The notes under the pieces were generated by a model. That model made no database searches. It saw nothing but the letters and a program-made list of their open reading frames with translations, and was not told where the DNA came from. DNA of 41,617 nt. Origin: Hyphomicrobiales bacterium. Its GTDB lineage: Bacteria > Pseudomonadota > Alphaproteobacteria > Rhizobiales > Beijerinckiaceae. The stretch lies in the NCBI GenBank assembly GCA_027487245.1, contig JAIYDY010000077.1, positions 1 through 41,617 of the forward strand. Direction: 5' to 3'. Position 1 is the first letter of the stretch. Each line of letters opens with the position of its first letter. The translations under genes were made by a program, and so were the position numbers. Positions 8,827 to 17,516 of this stretch are shown here, piece after piece.

Positions 8827-11025
8827 ATGAAACTCGCCAATTTCCGCTTCGAAACCGACGCCGACGGCATCGCCCTCGCCACCTGGGACATGGCCGGCCG
8901 GTCGATGAACGTGATCACACCCGAGGTGATGGCTGACCTTCAGGCCCTCATCAAGGCGGTGGCCGAGGACGCCGCCATCAAGGGCTGCGTGATCGCCTCC
9001 GGCAAGCCCGACAGCTTCTCGGGCGGGGCCGATCTCACCATGCTTCAGGGCCTCGGCCTCGAGTATGCCAGGCTCGTCAAGAGCAAGGGCGAAGAGCCGG
9101 CGATGAACTACTTCTTCGAGGAAAGCCGCAAGCTGTCCTTGCTGTTCCGCGCGCTGGAAACCTGTGGCAAGCCGTTCGTCGCGGTCATCAACGGGGTCTG
9201 CCTCGGCGGCGCGTTCGAGCTGGCGCTGGCCTGCCATCACCGGATCGTCTCGGATGATCCGAAGACGCGCGTCGGCCTGCCCGAGGTCAAGGTCGGCCTG
9301 TTCCCCGGCGCCGGCGGCACGCAGCGCGTGGCCCGCCTGATGCAGACAGGCGATGCCCTCCAGATGCTGTTCAAGGGCGAGCAGATCAAGGCCCTGCCAG
9401 CCCGCAACATGGGCCTGGTGCACCAGGTTCTGCCGAAGGAGGCCATGGTCGAGGCCGCACGCGACTGGATCAAGGCCGGCGGTTCGGGCGTGGCACCTTG
9501 GGATGAGAAGGGCTTCAAGCTGCCGTCCAACAAGGTGCACTCGCCGGCTGGCATGCAGATCTGGCCCCCGGCCAATGCCATCTATCGCCGCGAGACGCAA
9601 GGCAACTATCCGGCCGCACAGGCGATCCTGTCTTCGGTCTACGAAGGGCTGCAACTGCCGATGGATCTTGGGCTCAGGGTCGAGAGCCGCTACTTCGCCA
9701 AGATCCTGCGTTCCACCGAAGCGGCGATGATGATCCGCACGCTGTTCATGTCGATGCAGGACCTGAACAAGGGCGCGCGCCGCCCGAAGTCCGAGCCGGC
9801 CACGAGCCTCAAGACCGTCGGTGTCGTCGGTGCCGGTTTCATGGGTGCGGGCGTTGCCTATGTCACTGCCAATGCCGGCATGAACGTGATCCTCGTCGAT
9901 CGCGACCAGGAGGCCGCCGACAAGGGCAAGGCCTACTCGCACAAGCTGATGAGCGACCAGATCATGAAGGGCCGGGCCAAGACGGCCGACCGCGACGCCC
10001 TGCTTGACCGCATCACGGCCACGGCAGACTACAGCACGCTGGCGGGCTGCGACCTGATCATCGAGGCTGTTTTCGAGGACCCGAAGGTCAAGGACGAGGT
10101 CATCCGCAAGATCGAGAGCCACATCAGGCCCGGCACGATCTTCGCTTCCAACACCTCGACCCTGCCAATCACCGGGCTGGCGAAGTCCTCGAAGGCGGCG
10201 GACAAGTTCATCGGCATCCATTTCTTCTCACCGGTCGAGAAGATGATGCTGGTCGAAATCATCATGGGCAAGAAGACCGGCGATGCCGCGCTCGCCATGG
10301 CGATCGACTATGTGCGCGCCATCAAGAAGACACCGATCGTGGTCAACGACGCGCGCGGCTTCTTCGCCAACCGCTGCGTGCTGGGCTACATCGCCGAGGG
10401 CTACGAGATGCTGCTCGAAGGCGTCCCGCCGGCGATGATCGAGGCGGCAGGCCGGCAGGCCGGCATGCCCGTCGGTCCGCTGTCGCTGAACGACGAGATC
10501 GCGCTCGATCTCGGGCTCAAGATCATGAAGGCGACCGAGGTCCAGCTTGGCCCGGATGCCATCGACCAGCGCCAGAAGGCGATGCTGGTCGAAATGGTCG
10601 ACAAGCTCGGCCGCATGGGCAGGAAGGCGAAGAAGGGCTTCTACGACTATCCGGAAGGGGCGCCGAAACGCCTTTGGCCCGATCTCGTCAAGTTGCAGCC
10701 GACCCACCTCAAGCCTGAGCAGGTCGACATGACCGTGCTCAAGAACCGGCTGCTGGCCATCCAGGCGCTGGAAGCGGCCCGCACCGTGGAGGAAGGCGTG
10801 GTCACCGATCCGCGCGAAGCGGATGTGGGCTCGATCCTCGGCTTCGGCTTTGCGCCGTATACCGGTGGCACGCTGTCCTACATCGAAGGCCTCGGTGCAG
10901 CCCGGTTCGTGGCGATGTGCGATGTGCTTGCCAAGCGCCACGGTCCGCGCTTCAAGCCCAACAAGCAGTTGCGCGAGATGGCGAAGTCGGGCGGAAGCTA
11001 CTACGCCGCACCTAAGGCCGCCTGA
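8827..11025 (+). CDS. fadB: Enoyl-CoA hydratase / 3-hydroxyacyl-CoA dehydrogenase, bifunctional
   Basis: 732 residues. The N-terminal crotonase domain (about 1-290) carries GVCLGGAFELALACHHR with Glu131 and GLPEVKVGLFPGAGGTQR with Glu153, the two acids of hydration. The NAD domain begins with VGVVGAGFMGAGVAYV (about 332), followed by IEAVFEDPKVK and IGIHFFSPVEKMMLVEII with catalytic His465. A C-terminal 3HCDH helical domain follows (NDARGFFANRCVLGYIAEG, and the last copy with GFGFAPYTGGTLSYIE). It hydrates trans-2-enoyl-CoA and oxidizes the L-3-hydroxyacyl-CoA with NAD. The start at 8827 was chosen over one inside the thiolase because the family begins with a short strand such as FRFETDADGIALATWDM. 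A GGAG lies about ten bases upstream. Confidence 0.93.
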   Translation: MKLANFRFETDADGIALATWDMAGRSMNVITPEVMADLQALIKAVAEDAAIKGCVIASGKPDSFSGGADLTMLQGLGLEYARLVKSKGEEPAMNYFFEESRKLSLLFRALETCGKPFVAVINGVCLGGAFELALACHHRIVSDDPKTRVGLPEVKVGLFPGAGGTQRVARLMQTGDALQMLFKGEQIKALPARNMGLVHQVLPKEAMVEAARDWIKAGGSGVAPWDEKGFKLPSNKVHSPAGMQIWPPANAIYRRETQGNYPAAQAILSSVYEGLQLPMDLGLRVESRYFAKILRSTEAAMMIRTLFMSMQDLNKGARRPKSEPATSLKTVGVVGAGFMGAGVAYVTANAGMNVILVDRDQEAADKGKAYSHKLMSDQIMKGRAKTADRDALLDRITATADYSTLAGCDLIIEAVFEDPKVKDEVIRKIESHIRPGTIFASNTSTLPITGLAKSSKAADKFIGIHFFSPVEKMMLVEIIMGKKTGDAALAMAIDYVRAIKKTPIVVNDARGFFANRCVLGYIAEGYEMLLEGVPPAMIEAAGRQAGMPVGPLSLNDEIALDLGLKIMKATEVQLGPDAIDQRQKAMLVEMVDKLGRMGRKAKKGFYDYPEGAPKRLWPDLVKLQPTHLKPEQVDMTVLKNRLLAIQALEAARTVEEGVVTDPREADVGSILGFGFAPYTGGTLSYIEGLGAARFVAMCDVLAKRHGPRFKPNKQLREMAKSGGSYYAAPKAA

Positions 11026-11081
11026 ATGGGTGCACGTCCGGCAAGCCCAAACCAGGACGACCCTGCGCCGAGGCTCGTCGC

Positions 11082-11630
11082 TTGAACCTGTGGTTGCGGC
11101 TTCTCTGGCTGGTGGCGACCGCGCGTTTGCGGGGCCGGCTTAGTGCGCCTTTCGAGGTCTCGCGCCTGCCCTTCCGGGTCTGGCCGCATGATCTCGACAC
11201 CTCGCTGCACATGAACAACGGGCGCTACTGGACCTTGATGGATCTGGGGCGCACCGATCTGATGCTGCGCATGGGCCTGTGGCGGGCGGTGTTGCGGCAT
11301 GGCTGGACGCCGGTGATCAGCGCCGGGAAGATCCGGTTCCGCCGCGAGTTGCGCTTCTGGCGGGCCTTCACGCTCGAAACCCGCATCCTGTGCTGGGCCG
11401 AAACCTGGCTGGTGATGGAGCACCGGCTTGTCTCGAAGGGCAGCAGCGGACAGGAAGTGACCAACGCGGTGGCGCTGGTCAAGGCCGGCCTTTACGACCG
11501 CAAGACCAAGGGCTTCGTGCCGGTCCAGACGCTCCTCGGAGAGATCGGCAGCGATGTGCCGAGCCCATCGCCGAGCGCCGATGTGCAGGCGTTCCTCGAC
11601 GCCGAGGATGCGATGCGGCGGGCAACATAG
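11082..11630 (+). CDS. Acyl-CoA thioesterase, 4HBT/hotdog fold (TTG start)
   Basis: 182 residues. The hot-dog region holds VWPHDLDTSLHMNNGRYWTLMDLGRTDLMLR (about 33-63), the 4-hydroxybenzoyl-CoA-thioesterase-like pattern with the Asp of HDLD and the HMNNGRY helix start, then VISAGKIRFRRELRFWRAFTLETRI. Such proteins hydrolyse acyl-CoA; the Them6-like HMNNGRY form is often found beside beta-oxidation genes. The likely start is TTG at 11082 with a GAGG nine bases upstream; the ATG at 11027 is in another frame and closes after 19 codons. Lying 56 bases after the FadB stop on the same strand, it is probably the last gene of the operon. The substrate is not known. Confidence 0.8.
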   Translation: MNLWLRLLWLVATARLRGRLSAPFEVSRLPFRVWPHDLDTSLHMNNGRYWTLMDLGRTDLMLRMGLWRAVLRHGWTPVISAGKIRFRRELRFWRAFTLETRILCWAETWLVMEHRLVSKGSSGQEVTNAVALVKAGLYDRKTKGFVPVQTLLGEIGSDVPSPSPSADVQAFLDAEDAMRRAT

Positions 11631-11636
11631 GGTCGC

Positions 11637-11673
11637 TTGCCTCACATCCGTTCCCTCGAACCCGTCGAGGCAA
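11637..11673. terminator. Possible bidirectional terminator between convergent genes
   Basis: The 55-base gap between the thioesterase and the convergent hybrid kinase holds CCTCGA (11654-11659), a five-base loop and TCGAGG (11665-11670), with a competing outer arm TTGCCTC (11637-11643) to GAGGCAA (11667-11673). There is no T-run, so factor-independent termination is doubtful. Confidence 0.3.
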
Positions 11674-11685
11674 ACGTCCCGCGCC

Positions 11686-14600
11686 CTACTCCGCCGCCAT
11701 CCGCGTGATGCGCCATTGCGACAGCAGGGCCCTGAGCGCTGCCGGTCGCAGCGGCTTGTTGAGCATCTGCACATTGTCCTGTTCGGCCGCGAGGCGGACA
11801 TCCGGGGATCGATCCGCCGTCATCAGCGTGGCCGGGATCTCGGCACCAAGCGCCTGGCGCATCTGGCGTACCGCATCAAGACCGTTGCAATCGTCGAGAT
11901 GATAGTCGGCCACCAGAGCATCGGGCCTGCGTCCGAGCGCTGCCAGTTTTGCCAGGGCCTCATCGGCGCCGGCAGCCGTGACCACCTCGCAGCCCCAGCC
12001 TGACAGCACAAGGCGCATGCCATCCTGGATCGTGGGTTCGTTGTCGATGGCCACGACCAGCATGCCTTTCAGCGGTGACAGCGCCACCTGTGGCCGCTCT
12101 GCCTGGACAGCCGGAGCGGGCAAGGCTGCGGCCTGCGGGGTCACGATCTCGAAGGTCGAGCCGCGACCCGGCTGCGAGCGCAAGGTCAGCTTGTGGCCCA
12201 GCGTGCGGGCGATGCGCTCCACGATGGACAGGCCAAGCCCGAGACCGCGCGCCACCCGCGCGCCCTGATCGAGCCGCTCGAACTCCCGGAACACGGCCTT
12301 CTGCTTGTTCGTGGGAATGCCGAGGCCGGTATCGATCACGGTGATGGCGAGATTGGTGCCGCGTTTGCGGCACCCGACCAGCACCTTGCCGGAGGGCGTA
12401 TACTTGATCGCGTTCGAGATCAGGTTCTGGAGCAGGCGCCGGAACAGCCTGCGGTCCGAGCGAATTGTCGCCTTTGTGGGCACGAAAACCAGATCGAGGT
12501 TCTTTTCCTGCGCAATCGGCTCGAACTCGCGCTGCAACTGTTTCAGCACCTCATCGAGACGGAAGCTGGTGATCTCGGGCTTCATCGCGCCGGCATCCAG
12601 CCGCGAAATCTCCAGCAGTGCTGTCAGGATTTCCTCGACGGCATCGAGGGATGCCTCGACATTCTCGGCAAGCTCGGGGGCACCGGCCTGCCGGTCCCGT
12701 TCCGTCAGCGAATGGGCATAGAGGCGGGCTGCGTTCAGCGGTTGCAGCACGTCGTGGCTGGCGGCAGCCAGAAAGCGCGTCTTCGACAGGTTGGCGTTCT
12801 CCGCTTCCTGCTTGGCAAATTGCAGGGCGGTGTTGACGCGAGTCAGTTCCTCGGTGCGCTCCTGCACCCGCTGTTCGAGCGCTTCCTCGACGGCAACCGA
12901 GTCCGAAATGTCGGTGTAGGTCGTCACCAGGCCGCCATCGGGCAGCGGATTGGAGCGGATTTCGATGACGCGCTCGGAGGGGAAAAGCCTGAGCCTGACC
13001 GGCTCGCGGTCGTTCAGGAAACTTTCGAGCCGGGTCGAAACCAGATCATCGACCGGCCCTTCGCCATAGGAGCCGCGCTCGGCATTGAAGCGCACGATCT
13101 CGTCGAGGCCGCGCCCGACACGCATCATGTCGACGGGCAACTCGTAAAGCTCGATGAAGGCCTGGTTCCAGCACAGGACCCTGAGTTCCTTGTCGATCAC
13201 CGTCACGCCCTGCCCCGACTGGTCGAGCGCGTGCTGGAGGAGGTCGCGGTTGTATTGCAGCGCGGCGGAGGCATCATCCAGCAGCTTGAAGGCCGTCTCG
13301 CTGGACAGGTTGCGCCGCTTGAGCAGCACCGACAGCACCAGCCGCGACGAAGCCGCGCCGATGGCGGACGCCAGCAGGTGCTCACCGAAGCGGATGGCGT
13401 GAATGTCGGCTTCCTCGTGCCCCTTGGCGGCGACCGTGGCCGGCCTGCCGCGCGAACGGCCAAAGCCGGCAAAGGCAGACCGGGTGCGGTCCGCACCCAG
13501 ATAGCGGGCGATGGTGCCCTGCAACTCGTCCATGCTGACCGAGGAGCGCCAGAGCCGAAGGTTCTGCGCCATGCCCGGCCCTGCCTGGCTGACGAAGCTG
13601 GCGGCCTGCAGCCGCTCGATGGCGTTTGCCGGCCGCAGCAGCGAGCCGACCACGAAGGCCAGCGTGTTGAACAGCAGGCTCCAGACCACACCATGGGTGA
13701 GTTGCTGCAGATCCGAGCCGAACAGCGCCGTCGGCTTGAGGGCCTCGATGCCGAGCGGGCCATTCTGGAGCAACGAAAACCAACCGGGATCGCTGCCGAC
13801 CACGTTGGGCAGCAGCAATGTGTACATCCAGACCAGCAGGCCGACGACGAGGCCGCATGACGCCCCCATCGCGGTGCCGCGCCGCCAGACCAGTCCGCCA
13901 ATGAACACAGGCCCGATCTGGGCCGTGGCCGCGAAGGAGAGCAGCCCGATCGTGGCCAGCGCGGCATCACCCGCTGCGCGGTAATAGACGTAGCCGAGCA
14001 GCACGATGACGACGATGGCCACGCGGCGCGTGGTGATGATCAAGGATCCCAGATCGCCGCCGCCGGAATCCAGCGTTGGCACCGTCTGCTGCGTCCCGCG
14101 CAGGCTTGCCGCCAGACTGCGTCCGCGAACAACGAAAGGCATGACGATGTGGTTCGAGATCATGATGGCCAGAGCCACCGACGCCACGATCACCATGGCC
14201 GTGGCAGCGCTGAGCCCACCCAGGAACACGATCAGCGCGATCACCCCGGAGCCCTGGCTCAGCGGCAGCAGCAGCATGGTCATGTCGCGTTCGTCAGGGC
14301 GCAGGACGAGCAGGGTCTCGCCCGAAATCGCGATCGGCAGCACGAACAGGTTGATCAGCACCAGATAAAGCGGGAACATCCACGCGGCGCGCCGCACGTC
14401 GCGGACATCGCGGTTCTCGACGATCGCCATGTGGAACTGGCGCGGCAGCAACAGCGCCGCGAAGGCCGACAGCAAGGTCAGCGTCAGGAACGAGCCGATG
14501 CTGGATGTGCGTTCGACAATCGGAATGATATCCGCGCTCGGCGGATTGGCCGCCTTGTGCAGCAGCGAACCCAGCCCGTCGTTCATCCAGTAGACCACGA

Positions 14601-15243
14601 ACAGGCCGCCGATCAGGAAGGCCAGCAGCTTGACCAGCGATTCCAGCGCAATTGCCACGACCAGCCCGTCCTGGTGCTCCGTCGCGTCGATATGCCGGGT
14701 GCCGAAGGCGACGGCGAAGGCGGCGAGCACCAGCGCCACGAGAAGGGCGAGATCGCCGAGCACCGGAAACTGCTCGCTCAGGCGCATGCCGTCGGATGCT
14801 TCCAGAAACACCAACAGCGAAGAGGACACGGCCTTGAGCTGCAAGGCGACGTAAGGCAGCGCAGCCAGCGTGGCGATGATGGTGACCAGCGCAGCCACGC
14901 GCTCGCTCTTGCCGTAACGCGCCCCGATGAAGTCGGCGATCGAGGTGATGTTCTGGGCCTTGGCCAGCGTCACGACGCGCGCCACCAGGCGGTGGCCGAA
15001 GCCGATGACGAGGATCGGGCCGAGATAGATGGCGAGGAAGTCGAAGCCGGCGCGGTTGGCAAAGCCGACGGAGCCATAGAACGTCCAGGATGTGCAATAC
15101 ACCGCCAGCGCCAGCGCATACATCGTGGTGCGGGCCGGCCCGCGCATCAGCTTGCGGCCGGCCCCGTCGGCGATATGCGCCACGGCGAACAGCATGAACA
15201 GATAGATCAGGGCCGCAAGGACGATCGACCAGCCGGGAAGCAT
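11686..15243 (-). CDS. Hybrid sensor histidine kinase with SLC5 transporter-like domain, PAS and receiver
   Basis: 1185 residues. The first ~530 are a sodium:solute symporter (SLC5)-like membrane domain of about 13 helices (YCTSWTFYGSVGFANRAGFDF, AKAQNITSIADFIGARYGKS, LGGLSAATAMVIVASVALAIMISN). A linker with RFGEHLLASAIGAASSRLVLSVLL resembles the STAC/linker of CbrA-like kinases. A PAS-7-type domain (about 670-770, SGQGVTVIDKELRVLCWNQAFIELY), a coiled coil, and the kinase follow: SHDVLQPLNAARLYAHSL with His830, NLISNAIKYTPSG, DTGLGIP and LGLGLSIV. The C-terminal receiver has Asp1113 in LVADYHLDD and Lys in MLNKPL. It probably senses, and may carry, a small solute, then passes phosphate to an unknown partner; no response regulator gene is adjacent. 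The leader has a hairpin over its ribosome site (separate entry). Confidence 0.92.
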   Translation of the reverse strand: MLPGWSIVLAALIYLFMLFAVAHIADGAGRKLMRGPARTTMYALALAVYCTSWTFYGSVGFANRAGFDFLAIYLGPILVIGFGHRLVARVVTLAKAQNITSIADFIGARYGKSERVAALVTIIATLAALPYVALQLKAVSSSLLVFLEASDGMRLSEQFPVLGDLALLVALVLAAFAVAFGTRHIDATEHQDGLVVAIALESLVKLLAFLIGGLFVVYWMNDGLGSLLHKAANPPSADIIPIVERTSSIGSFLTLTLLSAFAALLLPRQFHMAIVENRDVRDVRRAAWMFPLYLVLINLFVLPIAISGETLLVLRPDERDMTMLLLPLSQGSGVIALIVFLGGLSAATAMVIVASVALAIMISNHIVMPFVVRGRSLAASLRGTQQTVPTLDSGGGDLGSLIITTRRVAIVVIVLLGYVYYRAAGDAALATIGLLSFAATAQIGPVFIGGLVWRRGTAMGASCGLVVGLLVWMYTLLLPNVVGSDPGWFSLLQNGPLGIEALKPTALFGSDLQQLTHGVVWSLLFNTLAFVVGSLLRPANAIERLQAASFVSQAGPGMAQNLRLWRSSVSMDELQGTIARYLGADRTRSAFAGFGRSRGRPATVAAKGHEEADIHAIRFGEHLLASAIGAASSRLVLSVLLKRRNLSSETAFKLLDDASAALQYNRDLLQHALDQSGQGVTVIDKELRVLCWNQAFIELYELPVDMMRVGRGLDEIVRFNAERGSYGEGPVDDLVSTRLESFLNDREPVRLRLFPSERVIEIRSNPLPDGGLVTTYTDISDSVAVEEALEQRVQERTEELTRVNTALQFAKQEAENANLSKTRFLAAASHDVLQPLNAARLYAHSLTERDRQAGAPELAENVEASLDAVEEILTALLEISRLDAGAMKPEITSFRLDEVLKQLQREFEPIAQEKNLDLVFVPTKATIRSDRRLFRRLLQNLISNAIKYTPSGKVLVGCRKRGTNLAITVIDTGLGIPTNKQKAVFREFERLDQGARVARGLGLGLSIVERIARTLGHKLTLRSQPGRGSTFEIVTPQAAALPAPAVQAERPQVALSPLKGMLVVAIDNEPTIQDGMRLVLSGWGCEVVTAAGADEALAKLAALGRRPDALVADYHLDDCNGLDAVRQMRQALGAEIPATLMTADRSPDVRLAAEQDNVQMLNKPLRPAALRALLSQWRITRMAAE

Positions 15244-15282
15244 GCGCAGGACTCCAAGGTCGTCATGCTACTTGGTCCTGCG
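15241..15282 (-). promoter_or_regulatory. Leader hairpin overlapping the ribosome-binding site of the hybrid kinase
   Basis: Read on the minus strand just before the ATG: CGCAGGACCAAG, a 12-base loop, then CTTGGAGTCCTGCG, then C and ATG. Eight pairs (CGCAGGAC/GTCCTGCG) plus four (CAAG/CTTG) enclose a two-base bulge GA that belongs to the GGAG ribosome site. Folding would hide part of the Shine-Dalgarno motif, so translation could be damped or conditional. Seen in sequence; a regulatory role is inference. Confidence 0.45.
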
Positions 15283-15489
15283 GGTTGCGCCAACAGCAAC
15301 GCGGGTCCGGCGGAGCGTGGCTGAGAAGAGCGGATCTGGCCATCAATCGATGCGAAAATCCGGCTCTACTGCCGGAGAACGCAATTTTCCCTCTTCTTGC
15401 ATCAAAACAAATCATCTAGCAGTCTAGACACAGCCTTGCTGGGTTGGGCCACTGTATCCCCCGAATCTACCAACGTGAAGGACAATACG

Positions 15490-15906
15490 ATGCTTCAGGA
15501 ATTCAAAGATTTCGCCATGAAGGGCAATGTCGTTGATCTCGCCATTGGCGTGATCATTGGTGGCGCCTTCGGCAAGATCGTCGAATCGATGGTCGCGGAT
15601 ATCATCATGCCGATCATCGGCGCGATCACCGGCGGTATCGACTTTTCGAACCTCTATCTGTCGCTCGGCGCCAAGGTCGCCGCCGGCACCGGCTATGCCG
15701 ATGCCAAGAAGGCCGGTGCCATGCTCGGCTATGGCAACTTCCTCACCTTCGTCGTGAACTTCCTGATCATTGCCTGGGTCCTGTTCCTGGTCGTCAAGGC
15801 CATGAACAAGATGAAGAAGGCAGAGGTGCCAGCCCCGGCGGCAGCGCCCGAGCCATCCGATGAGGTCAAGTTGCTCACCCAGATTCGTGATGCACTGAAG
15901 AAGTGA
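15490..15906 (+). CDS. mscL: Large-conductance mechanosensitive channel MscL
   Basis: 138 residues, normal MscL length. The N-terminal amphipathic helix [24 protein letters not shown] leads into the pore helix TM1 ([21 protein letters not shown], about 22-45). A periplasmic loop with [13 protein letters not shown] follows, then TM2 ([26 protein letters not shown], about 79-105) and a C-terminal bundle helix [18 protein letters not shown]. The protein opens under membrane tension to release solutes during osmotic downshock. The start at 15490 lies nine bases after GAAGGA; the longer upstream reading adds a non-conserved stretch. It is monocistronic: a strong terminator follows 36 bases downstream. 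Confidence 0.97.
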   Translation: MLQEFKDFAMKGNVVDLAIGVIIGGAFGKIVESMVADIIMPIIGAITGGIDFSNLYLSLGAKVAAGTGYADAKKAGAMLGYGNFLTFVVNFLIIAWVLFLVVKAMNKMKKAEVPAPAAAPEPSDEVKLLTQIRDALKK

Positions 15907-15941
15907 ACTCCGCGTCGCGCCTTTCAGGCGCCGGATGTCTC

Positions 15942-15970
15942 GCCCCGCAGGCCCTGCCTGCGGGGCTTTT
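15942..15970 (+). terminator. Rho-independent terminator of mscL
   Basis: A perfect 11-base stem (GCCCCGCAGGC and GCCTGCGGGGC) with a three-base loop CCT, followed by TTTTC. It lies 36 bases after the mscL stop and separates it from the aminotransferase. Confidence 0.9.
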
Positions 15971-16146
15971 CATTGGCGCGGCCGCACGAGACGGCATCGG
16001 AACTGTCTTGATCGGATTGAGCAACCTTGATGCCGCTCGCGCACATCAATCCGGCATGCGCTGGTTGCGTGCTCCGCCCGCCACTGCCGATTTCCCTTTG
16101 GCGCCGGATGCTCTATCTGACCGCGATGACCCGGAGCTTTCTTGAC

Positions 16147-17367
16147 ATGTCCACCATGCCTGCCGCCTCGAAGAACCCGACAGCGCCGTTGACGACGCCC
16201 CCATCGGCCAGCGACCTGAGGCCCGAGGCAACAAGCGCACCGCCCAGTGGCATCGTCGATGTGGTCAACCATGGCCGCACCAAGCCGGGCCTGATTCCGC
16301 TATGGGTCGGCGAGGGCGATCTGTCGACACCTGCCTTCATCACCGATGCCGCCACCCGATCGCTGGCGGCCGGCGAAACCTTCTACACCTACCAGCGCGG
16401 CATCCCGGAACTGCGCGAGGCGCTGGCTCGCTATGATGAGCGCGTCTACGGTGCACCGACCTCGCCCGAGCGCTTCTTCGTCACCGGATCGGGCATGCAA
16501 GCTGTGCAACTGGCCGTGCGCATGATCGCAGGGGTGGGCGACGAGGTCCTGATCCCGACGCCGGCATGGCCCAATTTCGGCGCGGCGATCGGCGTCAACG
16601 GGGCCACCGCCGTTGGCGTGCCGATGGACTTTGGCAACAACGGCGTGACGCTGGATCTTGAACGGCTGGCCGCTGCGGTGACTCCCCGCACACGCGCACT
16701 GGCGATCAATTCGCCTGCCAACCCGACGGGTTGGACCGCATCGCGCGAGGAGTTGGCCGCCATTCTGGCACTGGCCCGCAAGCATGGTCTGTGGATCATC
16801 GCGGACGAAATCTATGGCCGCTTTGTCTATGACGGCGCGCTCAGGGCACCCTCCTTCAAGGATGTGATGGATGCCAATGACCGGGTCCTGTTCGTGCAGA
16901 CCATGTCGAAGAACTGGGCGATGACCGGGTGGCGCATCGGCTGGCTCGAAGCACCGGCGCAGTTCGGGCAGGTGATCGAGAACCTGATCCAGTATTCGAC
17001 CTCAGGATCGCCGGTGTTCGTGCAACGTGCCGCTGTTGCAGCGCTGGACCATGGCGACAGCTTCGTCAGCCACCAGATCGACCGCGCCCGGCAGGGGCGC
17101 GACATCGTCGTGAATGGTTTGAGGGCCACCGGAAAGGTCTCGGCGCCAGCGCCGGTCGGCGCCTTCTATTATTTCTTCAAGGTCGACGGGATCACCGATT
17201 CGCGCGCCTTTGCGATCCGTCTGGTGGACGAGGCCAATGTCGGCCTCGCACCAGGGGCGGCCTTTGGTGGCGGCGGCAGTGAAGGTCTCCGGCTGTGCTA
17301 CGCCCGTCGACATGATGACCTGCACGAGGCCATCGCCAGACTTCAGCGCGTCATCGCCGCAATCTGA
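16147..17367 (+). CDS. PLP-dependent aminotransferase, class I/II
   Basis: 406 residues. The fold-type I pattern is clear: LIPLWVGEGDLSTPAFI at the N-terminal arm, FYTYQRGIPELREALARYDERVYG, FFVTGSGMQAVQLAVRMIAG for cofactor phosphate, INSPANPTGWTAS, IIADEIYGRFVYDG with the Asp and Tyr of the PLP ring, and MSKNWAMTGWRIGW with Schiff-base Lys255. The C-terminal EGLRLCYARRHDDLHEAI holds the substrate-carboxylate Arg (LRLCYAR). It would transfer an amino group between an amino acid (aspartate or aromatic type) and a 2-oxo acid. The ATG at 16147 follows GGAG by about eleven bases; the longer reading from 16027 lacks similarity to family N-termini. Its partners are unclear. Substrate not assigned. 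Confidence 0.9.
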   Translation: MSTMPAASKNPTAPLTTPPSASDLRPEATSAPPSGIVDVVNHGRTKPGLIPLWVGEGDLSTPAFITDAATRSLAAGETFYTYQRGIPELREALARYDERVYGAPTSPERFFVTGSGMQAVQLAVRMIAGVGDEVLIPTPAWPNFGAAIGVNGATAVGVPMDFGNNGVTLDLERLAAAVTPRTRALAINSPANPTGWTASREELAAILALARKHGLWIIADEIYGRFVYDGALRAPSFKDVMDANDRVLFVQTMSKNWAMTGWRIGWLEAPAQFGQVIENLIQYSTSGSPVFVQRAAVAALDHGDSFVSHQIDRARQGRDIVVNGLRATGKVSAPAPVGAFYYFFKVDGITDSRAFAIRLVDEANVGLAPGAAFGGGGSEGLRLCYARRHDDLHEAIARLQRVIAAI

Positions 17368-17516
17368 AATCTTTAGATTCTTCTCTTGTTGAAATCGCTT
17401 TTCTGCGAGCCTGTGTCAAAGTGCGACCCAGGGGCTGGTCCCGCTTGCTTTTTGTCCCACATGTGTGACAATTCAATCGTTATAAAATTTAAAACAAATC
17501 GGGACGGAACAACGAG

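Noticed and set aside
8671..10221. A 516-codon minus-strand frame opposite fadB
   Set aside because: Antisense shadow of a clearly assigned gene.
14149..15324. A 391-codon plus-strand frame opposite the hybrid kinase
   Set aside because: Low-complexity Gln/His/Asp/Arg product produced by G+C-rich third positions of the kinase gene on the other strand.
17360..17392. Possible terminator after the aminotransferase gene
   Set aside because: The AATC-TTTA-GATT stem is four base pairs, too weak to support.
17368..17516. Possible FNR/FixK box (TTGA-N6-TCAA) upstream of fixL
   Set aside because: Only loose half-site matches were found; no full box in this gap or upstream of the fixK-type gene.
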